NCBI GenBank assembly: GCA_937958475.1
Contig: CALFXR010000166.1
Location: forward strand, 1-47,205
Direction: 5' to 3'
Source of the DNA: an uncultured Mesorhizobium sp.
Lineage (GTDB): Bacteria > Pseudomonadota > Alphaproteobacteria > Rhizobiales > Rhizobiaceae
DNA: 47,205 nt
Positions within the stretch are counted from its first letter, which is position 1; each line of letters starts with the position of its first letter. Below the pieces are notes generated by a model. The model was not told where the DNA came from. It made no database searches and saw nothing but the letters and a program-made list of their open reading frames with translations. Shown one piece after another: positions 26,987-34,868 of the stretch. Both the position numbers and the translations under genes were made by a program.

Positions 26987-28014
26987 TGCCCGTCCGCCTC
27001 CAGACCGTCGCCATCCTCGCCCTGCTGATCCTCGCGGCGACGCTGCCCGGCTATCTCGGGACCGCGGCCACCCAGCGCTTCGCCATCGACATGATGGTCA
27101 AGCTGGTCTTCGTCATCGGCCTGTCGATCTTCGTCTCCAATACCGGCGTGCTGTCCTTCGGCCACGCCGCATTCGCCTCCATCGCCGCCTATTCGGCGGC
27201 CTGGTTCACCGTCCCGCCGATCACCAAGAAGGTGTTCCTGCCCGATCTCCCGGCCTGGATCATCGGCACCGACCTCGGCCTGTGGGGCGGCATGGCGGTC
27301 GGAATGGCGCTCGCTGCGCTCTGCGGCCTTGTCATCGGCATCGCCGTCGTGCGGCTGGCGGGCATCGGCGCCAGCATCGCCACGCTCGCCTTCCTCGCCA
27401 TCGTCTACACGACCTTCTCCCACGCGACGGGCCTGACCAAGGGCACCGCCTCGTTGATCGGCCTGCCGCTGGTCGTCGGACTGCCCACCGCGACGGCGGT
27501 CGCGCTCGCAGCGCTGGCCGTCGCCGCGCTCTTTTCCGCATCGTCGGTCGGCCTGATGTTGCGGGCCTCGCGCGAAGACGAGGTCGCCGCCTCGGCGTCC
27601 GGCATCGCCGTCCGCGCCCTGAGACTGGTCGCCTTCGTGCTCTCGGCAGCGGTCGTCGGCGCCAGCGGCGTCCTCCAGGGCCATGCGATCGGCATCCTCT
27701 CGGTCGGTCAGTTCTATCTCGAGCTCACCTTCCTGACCCTGGCGATGCTGGTGATCGGCGGCCAGCGCAGCCTGTCCGGCGCGGTGGTGGGCGCGATTGC
27801 CATCTCCTTCATTGCCGAACTGCTGCGCATGCTCGCGGGGGGGATCACGGTCTTCGGTCTGGCCATCCCGCAGATGCCGGGCCTGCGCGAGGTCGGGCTC
27901 GCCGTGATCATGCTCGGCGTTCTCATGCTTCGCCCGAAGGGGATCACCGGCAACCGTGAATTCAGCCTGCCGCGCTGGCTGGGCGGCGGGACGAAGCGAC
28001 GCGAAAGTCGGTAG
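26986..28014 (+). CDS. Liv-type ABC transporter permease (LivM type)
   Basis: 342 residues, about nine to ten membrane segments. SIFVSNTGVLSFGHAAFASIAAY is the LivM motif, MLRASREDEVAASASGI is the cytoplasmic coupling loop for the ATPases, and LVIGGQRSLSGAVVGA and LMLRPKGITG complete the pattern. It is the last gene of unit 1. There is no terminator behind it: the operator pair of the next unit begins four bases after the stop, so read-through into unit 2 is possible. Confidence 0.93.
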   Translation: MPVRLQTVAILALLILAATLPGYLGTAATQRFAIDMMVKLVFVIGLSIFVSNTGVLSFGHAAFASIAAYSAAWFTVPPITKKVFLPDLPAWIIGTDLGLWGGMAVGMALAALCGLVIGIAVVRLAGIGASIATLAFLAIVYTTFSHATGLTKGTASLIGLPLVVGLPTATAVALAALAVAALFSASSVGLMLRASREDEVAASASGIAVRALRLVAFVLSAAVVGASGVLQGHAIGILSVGQFYLELTFLTLAMLVIGGQRSLSGAVVGAIAISFIAELLRMLAGGITVFGLAIPQMPGLREVGLAVIMLGVLMLRPKGITGNREFSLPRWLGGGTKRRESR

Positions 28015-28018
28015 TTTT

Positions 28019-28070
28019 CTGAAATATCAGATTGACGTCCGCGAAGTGGCGAGTTTAACTGCTATATCAA
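28019..28070 (+). promoter_or_regulatory. Paired operator palindromes upstream of unit 2 (site pair B)
   Basis: CTGAAATATCAG at 28019-28030 and CTGCTATATCAA at 28059-28070, centres 40 bp apart, are variants of the same palindrome CTGATATATCAG seen at 17370-17422. TTGACG (28032-28037) follows the first site exactly as TTGACA does there. TTTAAC at 28054-28059, 16 bases from the TTGACG, could be a -10 box. The sequence between the sites is not conserved between the two promoters, while the sites are, which argues for binding of a shared regulator. It lies in the 70-base gap between the LivM-type gene and the 3-hydroxyacid dehydrogenase. Confidence 0.72.
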
Positions 28071-28084
28071 AAAGGGGGCATGCG

Positions 28085-29032
28085 ATGCAGGTAGCGATCG
28101 TCGGCACGGGCCTCATCGGGCGCGGCTGGGCAGCGGCCTTCGCGCGCGCCGGCTGGGAAGTGCGTCTGTGGGACGGCCAGCCCGGCGCGGCAGCGGCCGC
28201 GGCGATCGAGGTGGGCAAGGCGCTCGCCGACATGGCGGAGGCCGGCCTCGTCTCCGATCCTGACCGTCTCGCCGCGAATGTCCGCGTCGCTGACGATGTC
28301 GCGGACGCGGTCGCCGGCGTCGACTACGTCCAGGAGAGCGTTCCCGAGAACCCCGACGTCAAGCGCGGCGTTTTCGAGCTTCTCGACGCCCATACGCCGG
28401 CTGGCGTCCCGATCGGCAGTTCGTCGAGCAGCATGCCCGGCACCGTTTTCCTCTCCACGATCCCCGGCCGCGATCGCTGCATCGTCGCCCACCCCGCGAA
28501 TCCGCCGCACCTTATGCCGGTGGTCGAGGTGGTGCCGTCGCCCTGGCACGGCGCCGCCATCGTCGAAAGGATCTGCGAACTCCTCGCCTCCATCGGCCAG
28601 GTGCCGGTCATCGTGAAGAAGGAGATCGAGGGCTTCGTCATGAACCGGCTGCAGACGGCCGTCGTCAACGAGGCCGTGGCGCTGGTCGCGCAGGGCGTGA
28701 TCGAGCCTGCCGACCTCGACAAGGTCATGAAATACAGCCTCGGCCTGCGCTGGGCCTTCATCGGTCCGTTCGAGACCATGGACCTCAACGCGCCGAACGG
28801 CTTCCTCGACTACGCGTCGCGCTACGGACACCTCTACCAGGGCATGGGCCGGCAGCTGAGTGTGGCCGAGCCGTGGCCTGCCGAGGCGCTCGAGAGGATC
28901 GAGGACAGCCGTCGCGCGGTGACGCCGCGCGCCGACGTCGGCGACAGGATGAGATGGCGTGACCGGGCGCTGATGCGTCTGCTCGCGCTGAAGGACAAAG
29001 TCGGAGCAAACGAGAAGGCAGGGCGGAAATGA
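28085..29032 (+). CDS. 3-hydroxyacyl-CoA dehydrogenase-family enzyme, lambda-crystallin / carnitine dehydrogenase type
   Basis: 315 residues from ATG 28085, with AAGGGGG seven bases upstream. The NAD motif AIVGTGLIGRGWAAAFARAGW is at the very N-terminus. YVQESVPENPDVK, GSSSSSMPG and the catalytic block AHPANPPHLMPVVEVVP (His136, Glu148) are present, with Asn187 in GFVMNRLQ. The HPxNPP wording belongs to free-acid enzymes of this fold (L-gulonate 3-dehydrogenase/lambda-crystallin, L-carnitine dehydrogenase), not to fatty-acid FadB domains. It should oxidise a beta-hydroxy acid to a beta-keto acid. The stop overlaps the BKACE start by four bases, and the pairing of such a dehydrogenase with a BKACE is known from carnitine breakdown. 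Confidence 0.88.
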   Translation: MQVAIVGTGLIGRGWAAAFARAGWEVRLWDGQPGAAAAAAIEVGKALADMAEAGLVSDPDRLAANVRVADDVADAVAGVDYVQESVPENPDVKRGVFELLDAHTPAGVPIGSSSSSMPGTVFLSTIPGRDRCIVAHPANPPHLMPVVEVVPSPWHGAAIVERICELLASIGQVPVIVKKEIEGFVMNRLQTAVVNEAVALVAQGVIEPADLDKVMKYSLGLRWAFIGPFETMDLNAPNGFLDYASRYGHLYQGMGRQLSVAEPWPAEALERIEDSRRAVTPRADVGDRMRWRDRALMRLLALKDKVGANEKAGRK

Positions 29033-29958
29033 CGGGCAAAGTAATCATCACCTGTGCGATCACGGGCGGTATCCACACGCCGACCATGTCGCCGCACCTG
29101 CCGATCACGCCGCAGGAGATCGCGGCCTCGGCCATCGAGGCTGCCGAGGCTGGCGCCGCCATCATCCATCTGCACGCCCGCGATCCCGAGACCGGACGGC
29201 CGACGCAGAACCCGGAGCTGTTCATGCAGTTCCTGCCGCGCATCAAGCAGTCGACCGATGCGGTGCTCAACCTGACCACCGGCGGCGGTCTCGGCATGAC
29301 CCTCGACGAGCGTCTCGCGCCGGCCCACCGGGCGAAACCCGAGGTCACCAGCCTGAACATGGGTTCTATGAACTTCTCGGTCGCGCAGCTCGGCTCCAAG
29401 TTCACGACATGGAAGCACGAGTGGGAGAAGCCCTACGTCGAGGGCTCCTGGAAGACGATCTATCCCAACAGCTTCGACATGATCGAGCGCATCATGGTCG
29501 AGGTCGGCCGCGCCTACGGCACCCGCTTCGAGTTCGAGTGCTACGACATCGGCCACCTCTATAACCTCAAGATGTTCGTCGACCGCGGCCTCGTCGATCC
29601 GCCCTTCTTCATCCAGGGCATCTTCGGCATCGCCGGCGGCATGGGCGCCGACTACGACAACCTGATGTTCTTCAAGCAGACCGCCGACCGGCTGTTCGGC
29701 TCCGACTACCGTCTGTCGTCCTTCGGCATCGGCAGGGCGCAGATGGGCTTCCTGACCATGACGGCGCTGCTCGGCGGCAATGTCCGCGTCGGCCTCGAGG
29801 ACTCGCTCTACATCGGCCGCGGCCAGCTCGCCCAGTCGAACGCCGAGCAGGTCGCGAAGATTCGCCGTATCGTCGAGGAACTCGGCATGGAGATCGCGAC
29901 ACCGGCCGAAGCGCGCGCCATACTCAATCTCAAGGGCGGTGACGCGGTCAATTTCTGA
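29029..29958 (+). CDS. Beta-keto acid cleavage enzyme (BKACE, DUF849)
   Basis: 309 residues, a TIM-barrel zinc enzyme. Zinc ligands His47 and His49 are in IIHLHARDPETGRPTQ and Glu257 in VRVGLEDSLYIGRG; Arg253 and Asp258 of that motif match the catalytic Arg and Asp of the characterised 3-keto-5-aminohexanoate cleavage enzyme (Arg-x3-Glu-Asp spacing kept). The family condenses a beta-keto acid with acetyl-CoA to give acetoacetate and a shortened acyl-CoA. It is translationally coupled to the hydroxyacid dehydrogenase before it. Which beta-keto acid is used depends on pocket residues that I cannot classify by eye. Confidence 0.9.
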   Translation: MTGKVIITCAITGGIHTPTMSPHLPITPQEIAASAIEAAEAGAAIIHLHARDPETGRPTQNPELFMQFLPRIKQSTDAVLNLTTGGGLGMTLDERLAPAHRAKPEVTSLNMGSMNFSVAQLGSKFTTWKHEWEKPYVEGSWKTIYPNSFDMIERIMVEVGRAYGTRFEFECYDIGHLYNLKMFVDRGLVDPPFFIQGIFGIAGGMGADYDNLMFFKQTADRLFGSDYRLSSFGIGRAQMGFLTMTALLGGNVRVGLEDSLYIGRGQLAQSNAEQVAKIRRIVEELGMEIATPAEARAILNLKGGDAVNF

Positions 29959-29997
29959 TTTCCAGGTTCATGCACAACGAGAAATAGGAGGACTGCC

Positions 29998-31020
29998 ATG
30001 AAACGTCGTGAATTCTTCGCAGCCACCGCCGCGGCGGCGGCTGGAACAGTTGCACTTGCCGCGCCGGCCCTGGCGCAAGGCACCTTCCGCTGGCGGATGG
30101 CCAATCTCTATCCGCGCGGCGTCTCCTTCGGCATCGCCTACGAGGCCTTCACCAAGAAGGTCGAGGCGGCCACGGGCGGACGGCTGATCATCGAGAACGT
30201 CTATGACGGCGAGGGTGTCGGCGCCACCGAAGTGTTCTCCGCGGTGAAGAGCGGCCTCGTCGAGATGGGCTCGCCCTACATGGCGCTGCATGCCGGCGAA
30301 CTGCCGGCCGGCGTCGTCGAGCTCGGTCTGCCCGGCGGTCCCGAGCGCTTCGACCAGCTCTTCACCATGGGCTCGAAGGGCGGCTGGGGCGAGATCCTCA
30401 AGGAGATCTACGGCGCCCAGGGCATCGTCCATCTCGGCGACGTCCTCCAGCCCGGCGTCTACCTCCTCACCAAGAAGCCGATCAACACGCTCGCCGACCT
30501 CGCCGGCATGAAGCTGCGTGCGCCGGGCGCCTATGGCAGCCACATGCGCGAGCTCGGCGTCGCGCCGGTGACCATGGCCTTCGCCGAGGTCTACACCAGC
30601 CTCGCCACCGGCGTGATCGACGGCTGCGCCAGCTCCAACCTCGTCGATTACCGCGACGGCAAGTGGTACGAGCAGGCGAAGTACCTCTATCCGCTGCCGC
30701 TGTCGGGCGCGCAGGCGAGCCCGGTGATCGTCAACAAGGGTGCCTGGGACACGCTGCCCGCCGACCTCCAGGCGACGCTCGCCTCCATCAATGTCGAGCA
30801 TTGCTGGGAGCATGCCGGCCTGTCGATCATGACGGTCGGCGAGGCGGTCGAGCAGATGAAGGCGGCCGGCGCGCAGTTCACGGCAGCCCCCTCGGACGAG
30901 GATCGCCAGAAGTGGCGGGCAGCAGCCGCCAAGGTCTGGGAGGAATTCGCCGCCGCCGACCCGGGCTCCAAGAAGCTGATCGACGCGCAGGCCGCGTTCC
31001 TCGCCAAGATCGGCGCCTGA
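29998..31020 (+). CDS. dctP: TRAP transporter substrate-binding protein (DctP type)
   Basis: 340 residues. The signal peptide opens with a twin-arginine-like KRREFF and ends ALAAPALAQG. VEAATGGRLIIENVYDGE, AVKSGLVEMG and LADLAGMKLRAPG are typical of DctP proteins; Arg174 in KLRAPG is the residue that usually clamps the ligand carboxylate, so an organic acid is expected. TAGGAGGACTGCC just before ATG 29998 is a strong ribosome site. It delivers its ligand to the DctQ/DctM pair downstream. Confidence 0.93.
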   Translation: MKRREFFAATAAAAAGTVALAAPALAQGTFRWRMANLYPRGVSFGIAYEAFTKKVEAATGGRLIIENVYDGEGVGATEVFSAVKSGLVEMGSPYMALHAGELPAGVVELGLPGGPERFDQLFTMGSKGGWGEILKEIYGAQGIVHLGDVLQPGVYLLTKKPINTLADLAGMKLRAPGAYGSHMRELGVAPVTMAFAEVYTSLATGVIDGCASSNLVDYRDGKWYEQAKYLYPLPLSGAQASPVIVNKGAWDTLPADLQATLASINVEHCWEHAGLSIMTVGEAVEQMKAAGAQFTAAPSDEDRQKWRAAAAKVWEEFAAADPGSKKLIDAQAAFLAKIGA

Positions 31021-31026
31021 CGCTTG

Positions 31027-31539
31027 ATGGAGCGCCTGCGCGGAATCGCGGCCGCCATCGACGGCTTGAGCGAGCGCACCGGGCGCGCGCTCAGTTGGCT
31101 GATGCCGGCGATGGTGGTCGTGATCGCCTTCGAGGTGGTGGCGCGGTACCTGTTTTCCGCGCCCACCATCTGGGCCTACGACACGGCGCTCATCCTTTAT
31201 GCCTGGCTCGGACTCGTGGGCGGCGCCTTCGCCATGAAGCGCGGCGCCCACATCCGCGTCGACCTGTTCACGGCCAACCTGTCACCGCGCCGGCAGGCCA
31301 TGCTCGAACTCATCGGCGCGCCCTTCGTCATCTTCTTCCTCGTCCTCGTGGTCTGGCAGGTCGGCATGGCCTCGCTCGACGCGCTGGCGTCCGGCAGCCG
31401 CCGCCCGACCGAATGGGCGCCGCCGCTGATCCTGTTCCTCGCCACCGCGCCGCTCGGCGGCGCGCTGCTGCTGCTGCAACTGGCGTCGCAGATCGTCAAG
31501 GCGCTCGACGTTCTCCTCAACGGCGAGGCCGCGTCATGA
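31027..31539 (+). CDS. dctQ: TRAP transporter small permease (DctQ type)
   Basis: 170 residues with four membrane segments (LMPAMVVVIAFEVVARYLF, ILYAWLGLVGGAFAM, PFVIFFLVLVVWQVGMASL, APPLILFLATAPLGGALLLL). The RYLF...W and KRGAHIRVDLF stretches between the first segments are the family mark. It is the small membrane subunit that joins DctM and is essential for uptake in known systems. An in-frame TTG directly before ATG 31027 is a less likely start. The stop overlaps the dctM ATG by four bases. Confidence 0.92.
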   Translation: MERLRGIAAAIDGLSERTGRALSWLMPAMVVVIAFEVVARYLFSAPTIWAYDTALILYAWLGLVGGAFAMKRGAHIRVDLFTANLSPRRQAMLELIGAPFVIFFLVLVVWQVGMASLDALASGSRRPTEWAPPLILFLATAPLGGALLLLQLASQIVKALDVLLNGEAAS

Positions 31540-32843
31540 GCGTCGAACTGCTCACCGTCGTCCTCTTCGTTTCCGTGCTCCTGGTGTTCGCCTCCGGCAT
31601 GCCGGTCGGCTTCGGCCTCGGCGCCGTCGCCATGACCATCGCCACCTTCACCTGGGGCCCGCAGGCCTACAAGCTGATCCCGACGACGGCGCTGAACTCG
31701 GTGACGAGCTTCATTCTCCTGTCGATCCCGCTGTTCCTGTTCATGGGCCAGATGCTGGTGCGGTCGGGGCTGGGAGAGGCGATGTTCCAGGCGGCCTATG
31801 TGCTCGCCGGCCGCCTGCGCGGCGGCCTGGCGCTGGGCGTCATCGCCGTGTGCAGCCTGATCGGCGCCATGGTCGGCATCATCGGCGCCGGCATCATGAC
31901 CGCGGGCTCGGTGGCGCTGCCGCCGATGCTGGCGCGCGGCTATGACCGCAGGCTTGCGCTGGGCGTCATCATGGCCGCCGGCAGCCTCGGCATCCTGATC
32001 CCGCCGAGCGTGCCGATGATCATCTTCGGCGCCGCGACGAGCACGTCGATCGGCAAGCTGTTCGCCGCGGCGATCATCCCCGCGCTGATCCTGATCCTTT
32101 TCTTCTCTACCTATGTGATCGTCATCTGCCGGCTGCGACCGGAGGCGGGGCCGGCGATCGACTACCGCCCGACACGGCGCGACAAGGCACTCGCCGTGCG
32201 CGACGGCGGTGTCGCCTTCCTGCTCATCCTCGCCGTGCTCGGCACCATCCTCACCGGCATGGCGACGCCGACCGAGGCCGGGGCGATGGGCGCCGTCGGC
32301 GCGACGCTCGTCGCGGTGCTCTATCGGCGCTTCAACCTCGATGTCCTGCGCAGCGCCAGCATCGAGGCCGGGCAGCTCGCCGCGGTCGTCGCCTGGATCG
32401 TGCTCGGAGCCGCCGTCTTCTCCAATTTCCACATGCTGATGGGGGCAGGGCGGCTGCTCAATCGCTTCTCCGCCGAGTCCGGCCTGCCGCCGGTCGCCAT
32501 CATCCTGATGATGCAGCTGTCGATGATCCTGCTCGGCATGATCATCGACGAGATGATCATCGTCATCGTCTGTGCGCCGCTCTACACGCCGATAGCCGTG
32601 GCGCTCGGCTACGATCCGGTGTGGTTCGGCATCCTGATGATCATCAACATGAGCATCGCCGTGCAAACCCCGCCCTACGGCTTCGCCATCTTCTACCTGA
32701 AGGCGGTGGCCCCGCCGGACACCAAGATGAGGGACGTCTACCGCTCGATCGCACCCTTCGTCACCCTGAAGGCGATGCTCCTGCTTCTCGTCATGTTCTT
32801 CCCGGGACTCGCCACCTGGCTGCCGAACCTCCTGTTCGACTGA
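31536..32843 (+). CDS. dctM: TRAP transporter large permease (DctM type)
   Basis: 435 residues with about 12 membrane segments, the ion-coupled channel subunit. FASGMPVGFGLGAVAM, SFILLSIPLFLFMGQML, GIIGAGIMTAGSVALPPML and GSLGILIPPSVPMIIFG are standard DctM sequence, as is TPTEAGAMGAVGA. Together with DctP and DctQ it completes a secondary importer driven by the sodium or proton gradient. It is the last gene of unit 2, convergent with the Lrp-type regulator, with 15 bases between the stops and no clear terminator. Confidence 0.94.
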   Translation: MSVELLTVVLFVSVLLVFASGMPVGFGLGAVAMTIATFTWGPQAYKLIPTTALNSVTSFILLSIPLFLFMGQMLVRSGLGEAMFQAAYVLAGRLRGGLALGVIAVCSLIGAMVGIIGAGIMTAGSVALPPMLARGYDRRLALGVIMAAGSLGILIPPSVPMIIFGAATSTSIGKLFAAAIIPALILILFFSTYVIVICRLRPEAGPAIDYRPTRRDKALAVRDGGVAFLLILAVLGTILTGMATPTEAGAMGAVGATLVAVLYRRFNLDVLRSASIEAGQLAAVVAWIVLGAAVFSNFHMLMGAGRLLNRFSAESGLPPVAIILMMQLSMILLGMIIDEMIIVIVCAPLYTPIAVALGYDPVWFGILMIINMSIAVQTPPYGFAIFYLKAVAPPDTKMRDVYRSIAPFVTLKAMLLLLVMFFPGLATWLPNLLFD

Positions 32844-32858
32844 TCGGGACGCAGCGCC

Positions 32859-33308
32859 TTACGGAAAGACCTTCGAATCCTTGACGACGCCGTAGGCCAG
32901 GCTGGTGTTGATCGAGGCGATGCCGGGAATGGCGTGCAGCCTGTTGCGCACGAAGGCCTCGTAGGCGTCGAGGTCCGCGACCATCACCTTCAGGAGGTAG
33001 TCGGCGTCGCCGGTCATCAGATGGCATTCGAGGATCTCGTCGATCTCGGCGACGCGCGCCTCGAACAACCGCACGCTGTCCTTCTCGTGGCGCTGCAGCG
33101 CGATCCGGATGAAGGCCGTGACCGAAAGCCCGTAGGCCTTGGCATCGACCCGCGCCGCGTAGCCGGTGATGATGCCGCGTTCCTCCAGAAGCCTGACGCG
33201 CCGCAGGCACGGCGAGGGCGACAGCGCCACCCGCTCGGCGAGGTCCTGGTTGGTGAGCCGGCCGTCCTTCTGCAGGGCGCGGACGATCTGGCGGTCCTTG
33301 GCATCCAT
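32859..33308 (-). CDS. Lrp/AsnC-family regulator, probable activator of methionine gamma-lyase
   Basis: 149 residues. The helix-turn-helix is in LTNQDLAERVALSPSPCLRRVRLLEERGII, and the RAM effector domain follows (ECHLMTGDADYLLKVMVADLDAYEAFV, then IPGIASINTSLAYGVVKDS). ATG 33308 has GGAGAA eight bases upstream. In Pseudomonas putida an Lrp-type protein (MdeR) encoded divergently from methionine gamma-lyase activates it. The same divergent arrangement is seen here, so I infer the same role. It may respond to methionine or a related amino acid. Confidence 0.9.
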   Translation of the reverse strand: MDAKDRQIVRALQKDGRLTNQDLAERVALSPSPCLRRVRLLEERGIITGYAARVDAKAYGLSVTAFIRIALQRHEKDSVRLFEARVAEIDEILECHLMTGDADYLLKVMVADLDAYEAFVRNRLHAIPGIASINTSLAYGVVKDSKVFP

Positions 33309-33337
33309 GGGCTGTTCTCCGGCATGGAAAGGCAGAA

Positions 33338-33367
33338 TATGCCAATCACCACGCAATGCGTGGCATA
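33338..33367. promoter_or_regulatory. Nested palindrome between the Lrp-type gene and the methionine gamma-lyase gene
   Basis: TATGCCA (33338-33344) and TGGCATA (33361-33367) form an outer inverted repeat. Inside it is a perfect 15-base palindrome, CCACGCA-A-TGCGTGG at 33349-33363. It lies 30 bases upstream of the regulator start and 61 bases before the lyase start. Lrp-type proteins bind such dyads upstream of their targets, so this is the likely operator of the divergon. Confidence 0.6.
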
Positions 33368-33428
33368 AATAGCAAGAAAACGCTAGCGTCTGCGGCGTAC
33401 TCTGTCGCAGACATAGCAGGAGTTCGCC

Positions 33429-34634
33429 ATGCACGCCGACCGCCCCGCCGGATTTTCCACCCGCGCCATCCATCTCGGCTACGATCCGATGGCCAATGAA
33501 GGCGCGCTGACCCCGCCGCTGCACCTGACCTCGACCTTCGCCTTCGACACGGTAGAGGCGGGCGCGGCGATCTTCTCCGGCGAGCGTCCGGGTCATATCT
33601 ACTCGCGCATCTCCAATCCGACGCTCGACCTGCTCGAGCGCCGCTGCGCCGCCCTCGAAGGCGCCGAAGCCGGTCTGGCGTTGGCGTCCGGCATGGGAGC
33701 CATCACCTCGGTGCTCTGGACCTTCCTGTCGCCCGGTGACGAGATCGTCACCGACACCACGCTCTACGGCTGCACCTTCGCCTACATGCGCCACGGCCTT
33801 TCGCGCTTCGGCGTCACCATCACCCATGCCGACCTGACCGACGCGGCCATGCTGGAGAAGGCGATGAGCCCGAAGACGCGCATCGTCTACTTCGAGACGC
33901 CGGCCAATCCCAACATGCGCCTCGTCGATATCGCCGCCGTTGCGGCGATCGCTCGCGCCCACGGCGCGCTTACCGTCGTCGACAACACCTACGCGACGCC
34001 GGTCCTGACCCGGCCGATCGAGCACGGCGCCGACATCGTCGTCCACTCGGCGACGAAATACATGGGTGGCCACGGCGACCTCGTCGGCGGCATCGCCGTC
34101 GGCTCGGCCGCGCACATCGCGCAGGTGCGCACCGTCGGCATGAAGGACATGACCGGCGCGGTGATGGCCCCGTTCAACGCCATGCTTGTCCTGCGCGGCC
34201 TCAAGACGCTGGCCTTGCGCGTCGAGCGGCATTGCGAGAGTGCGATGGAAGTCGCCCGCTTCCTCGAAGCCCATCCCGCAGTCGGCGCCGTCTGTTATCC
34301 CGGCCTTCCGTCGTTCCCGCAGCATGCGCTCGCCGCGCGGCAGATGCCGGGCTTCGGCGCCATGATCGCCTTCGAGCTGAAGGGCGGCTTCTCCTCCGGC
34401 TGCCGCATGATGAACCGCCTCGGCCTGATCCGCCGGGCCGTGTCGCTGGGCGACGCCGAGAGCCTGATCCAGCACCCGGCATCGATGACGCACTCGACCT
34501 ACACCGCGGAGGAGCGTGCAGCGCACGGCATCTCGGAAGGGCTCATCCGACTGTCGGTCGGCCTCGAAGACCTGCCGGACATCCTCGCCGACCTGGACGC
34601 TGCTCTTGACGAACCGCTCTCGAAAGCGGCCTGA
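33429..34634 (+). CDS. mdeA: Methionine gamma-lyase
   Basis: 401 residues, near the 398 of the Pseudomonas putida enzyme. PLP lysine Lys210 in VVHSATKYMGGHGD; Tyr113 and Cys115 in LYGCTFAYMRHGL correspond to the Tyr114/Cys116 pair that marks methionine gamma-lyases among related PLP enzymes. SNPTLDLLERRCAALEGAE and SLGDAESLIQHPASMTHS are family blocks. It splits methionine to methanethiol, ammonia and 2-oxobutyrate. GCAGGAG seven bases before ATG 33429 is a good ribosome site. The divergent Lrp-type gene supports the call. Homocysteine or other sulfur amino acids may also be substrates. Confidence 0.9.
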   Translation: MHADRPAGFSTRAIHLGYDPMANEGALTPPLHLTSTFAFDTVEAGAAIFSGERPGHIYSRISNPTLDLLERRCAALEGAEAGLALASGMGAITSVLWTFLSPGDEIVTDTTLYGCTFAYMRHGLSRFGVTITHADLTDAAMLEKAMSPKTRIVYFETPANPNMRLVDIAAVAAIARAHGALTVVDNTYATPVLTRPIEHGADIVVHSATKYMGGHGDLVGGIAVGSAAHIAQVRTVGMKDMTGAVMAPFNAMLVLRGLKTLALRVERHCESAMEVARFLEAHPAVGAVCYPGLPSFPQHALAARQMPGFGAMIAFELKGGFSSGCRMMNRLGLIRRAVSLGDAESLIQHPASMTHSTYTAEERAAHGISEGLIRLSVGLEDLPDILADLDAALDEPLSKAA

Positions 34635-34738
34635 CCGGTGTTTCCTGTCATCTCGTCGCCGCGGGGCGCGACCGCCTGACCGGCGCGACGCGTCGCCTTG
34701 CCCGCCGTCCCGTCCCCCCGTCCCGCGTCAGGGATTTT

Positions 34739-34839
34739 TGGAGAAAATTTTCCATCATCTTTAATGGAATCAACAACTTACGCGATTTATTGCCCGATCC
34801 GGCCGCGGTTTTATCCCCCTCCCGAAAGCCCGCTATAGA
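34739..34839 (+). promoter_or_regulatory. AT-rich palindrome and possible promoter before the small unknown gene
   Basis: The 234-base gap after mdeA contains an AT-rich spot around GAAAATTTTC (34743-34752, a perfect 10-base palindrome within TGGAGAAAATTTTCCA). It could be an operator. TATAGA at 34834-34839 is a plausible -10 box 30 bases before ATG 34869, with no strong -35 at the right distance. Evidence is weak. Confidence 0.3.
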
Positions 34840-34868
34840 ATCGTCGCGGACAACGGGGAGGACCCGAC

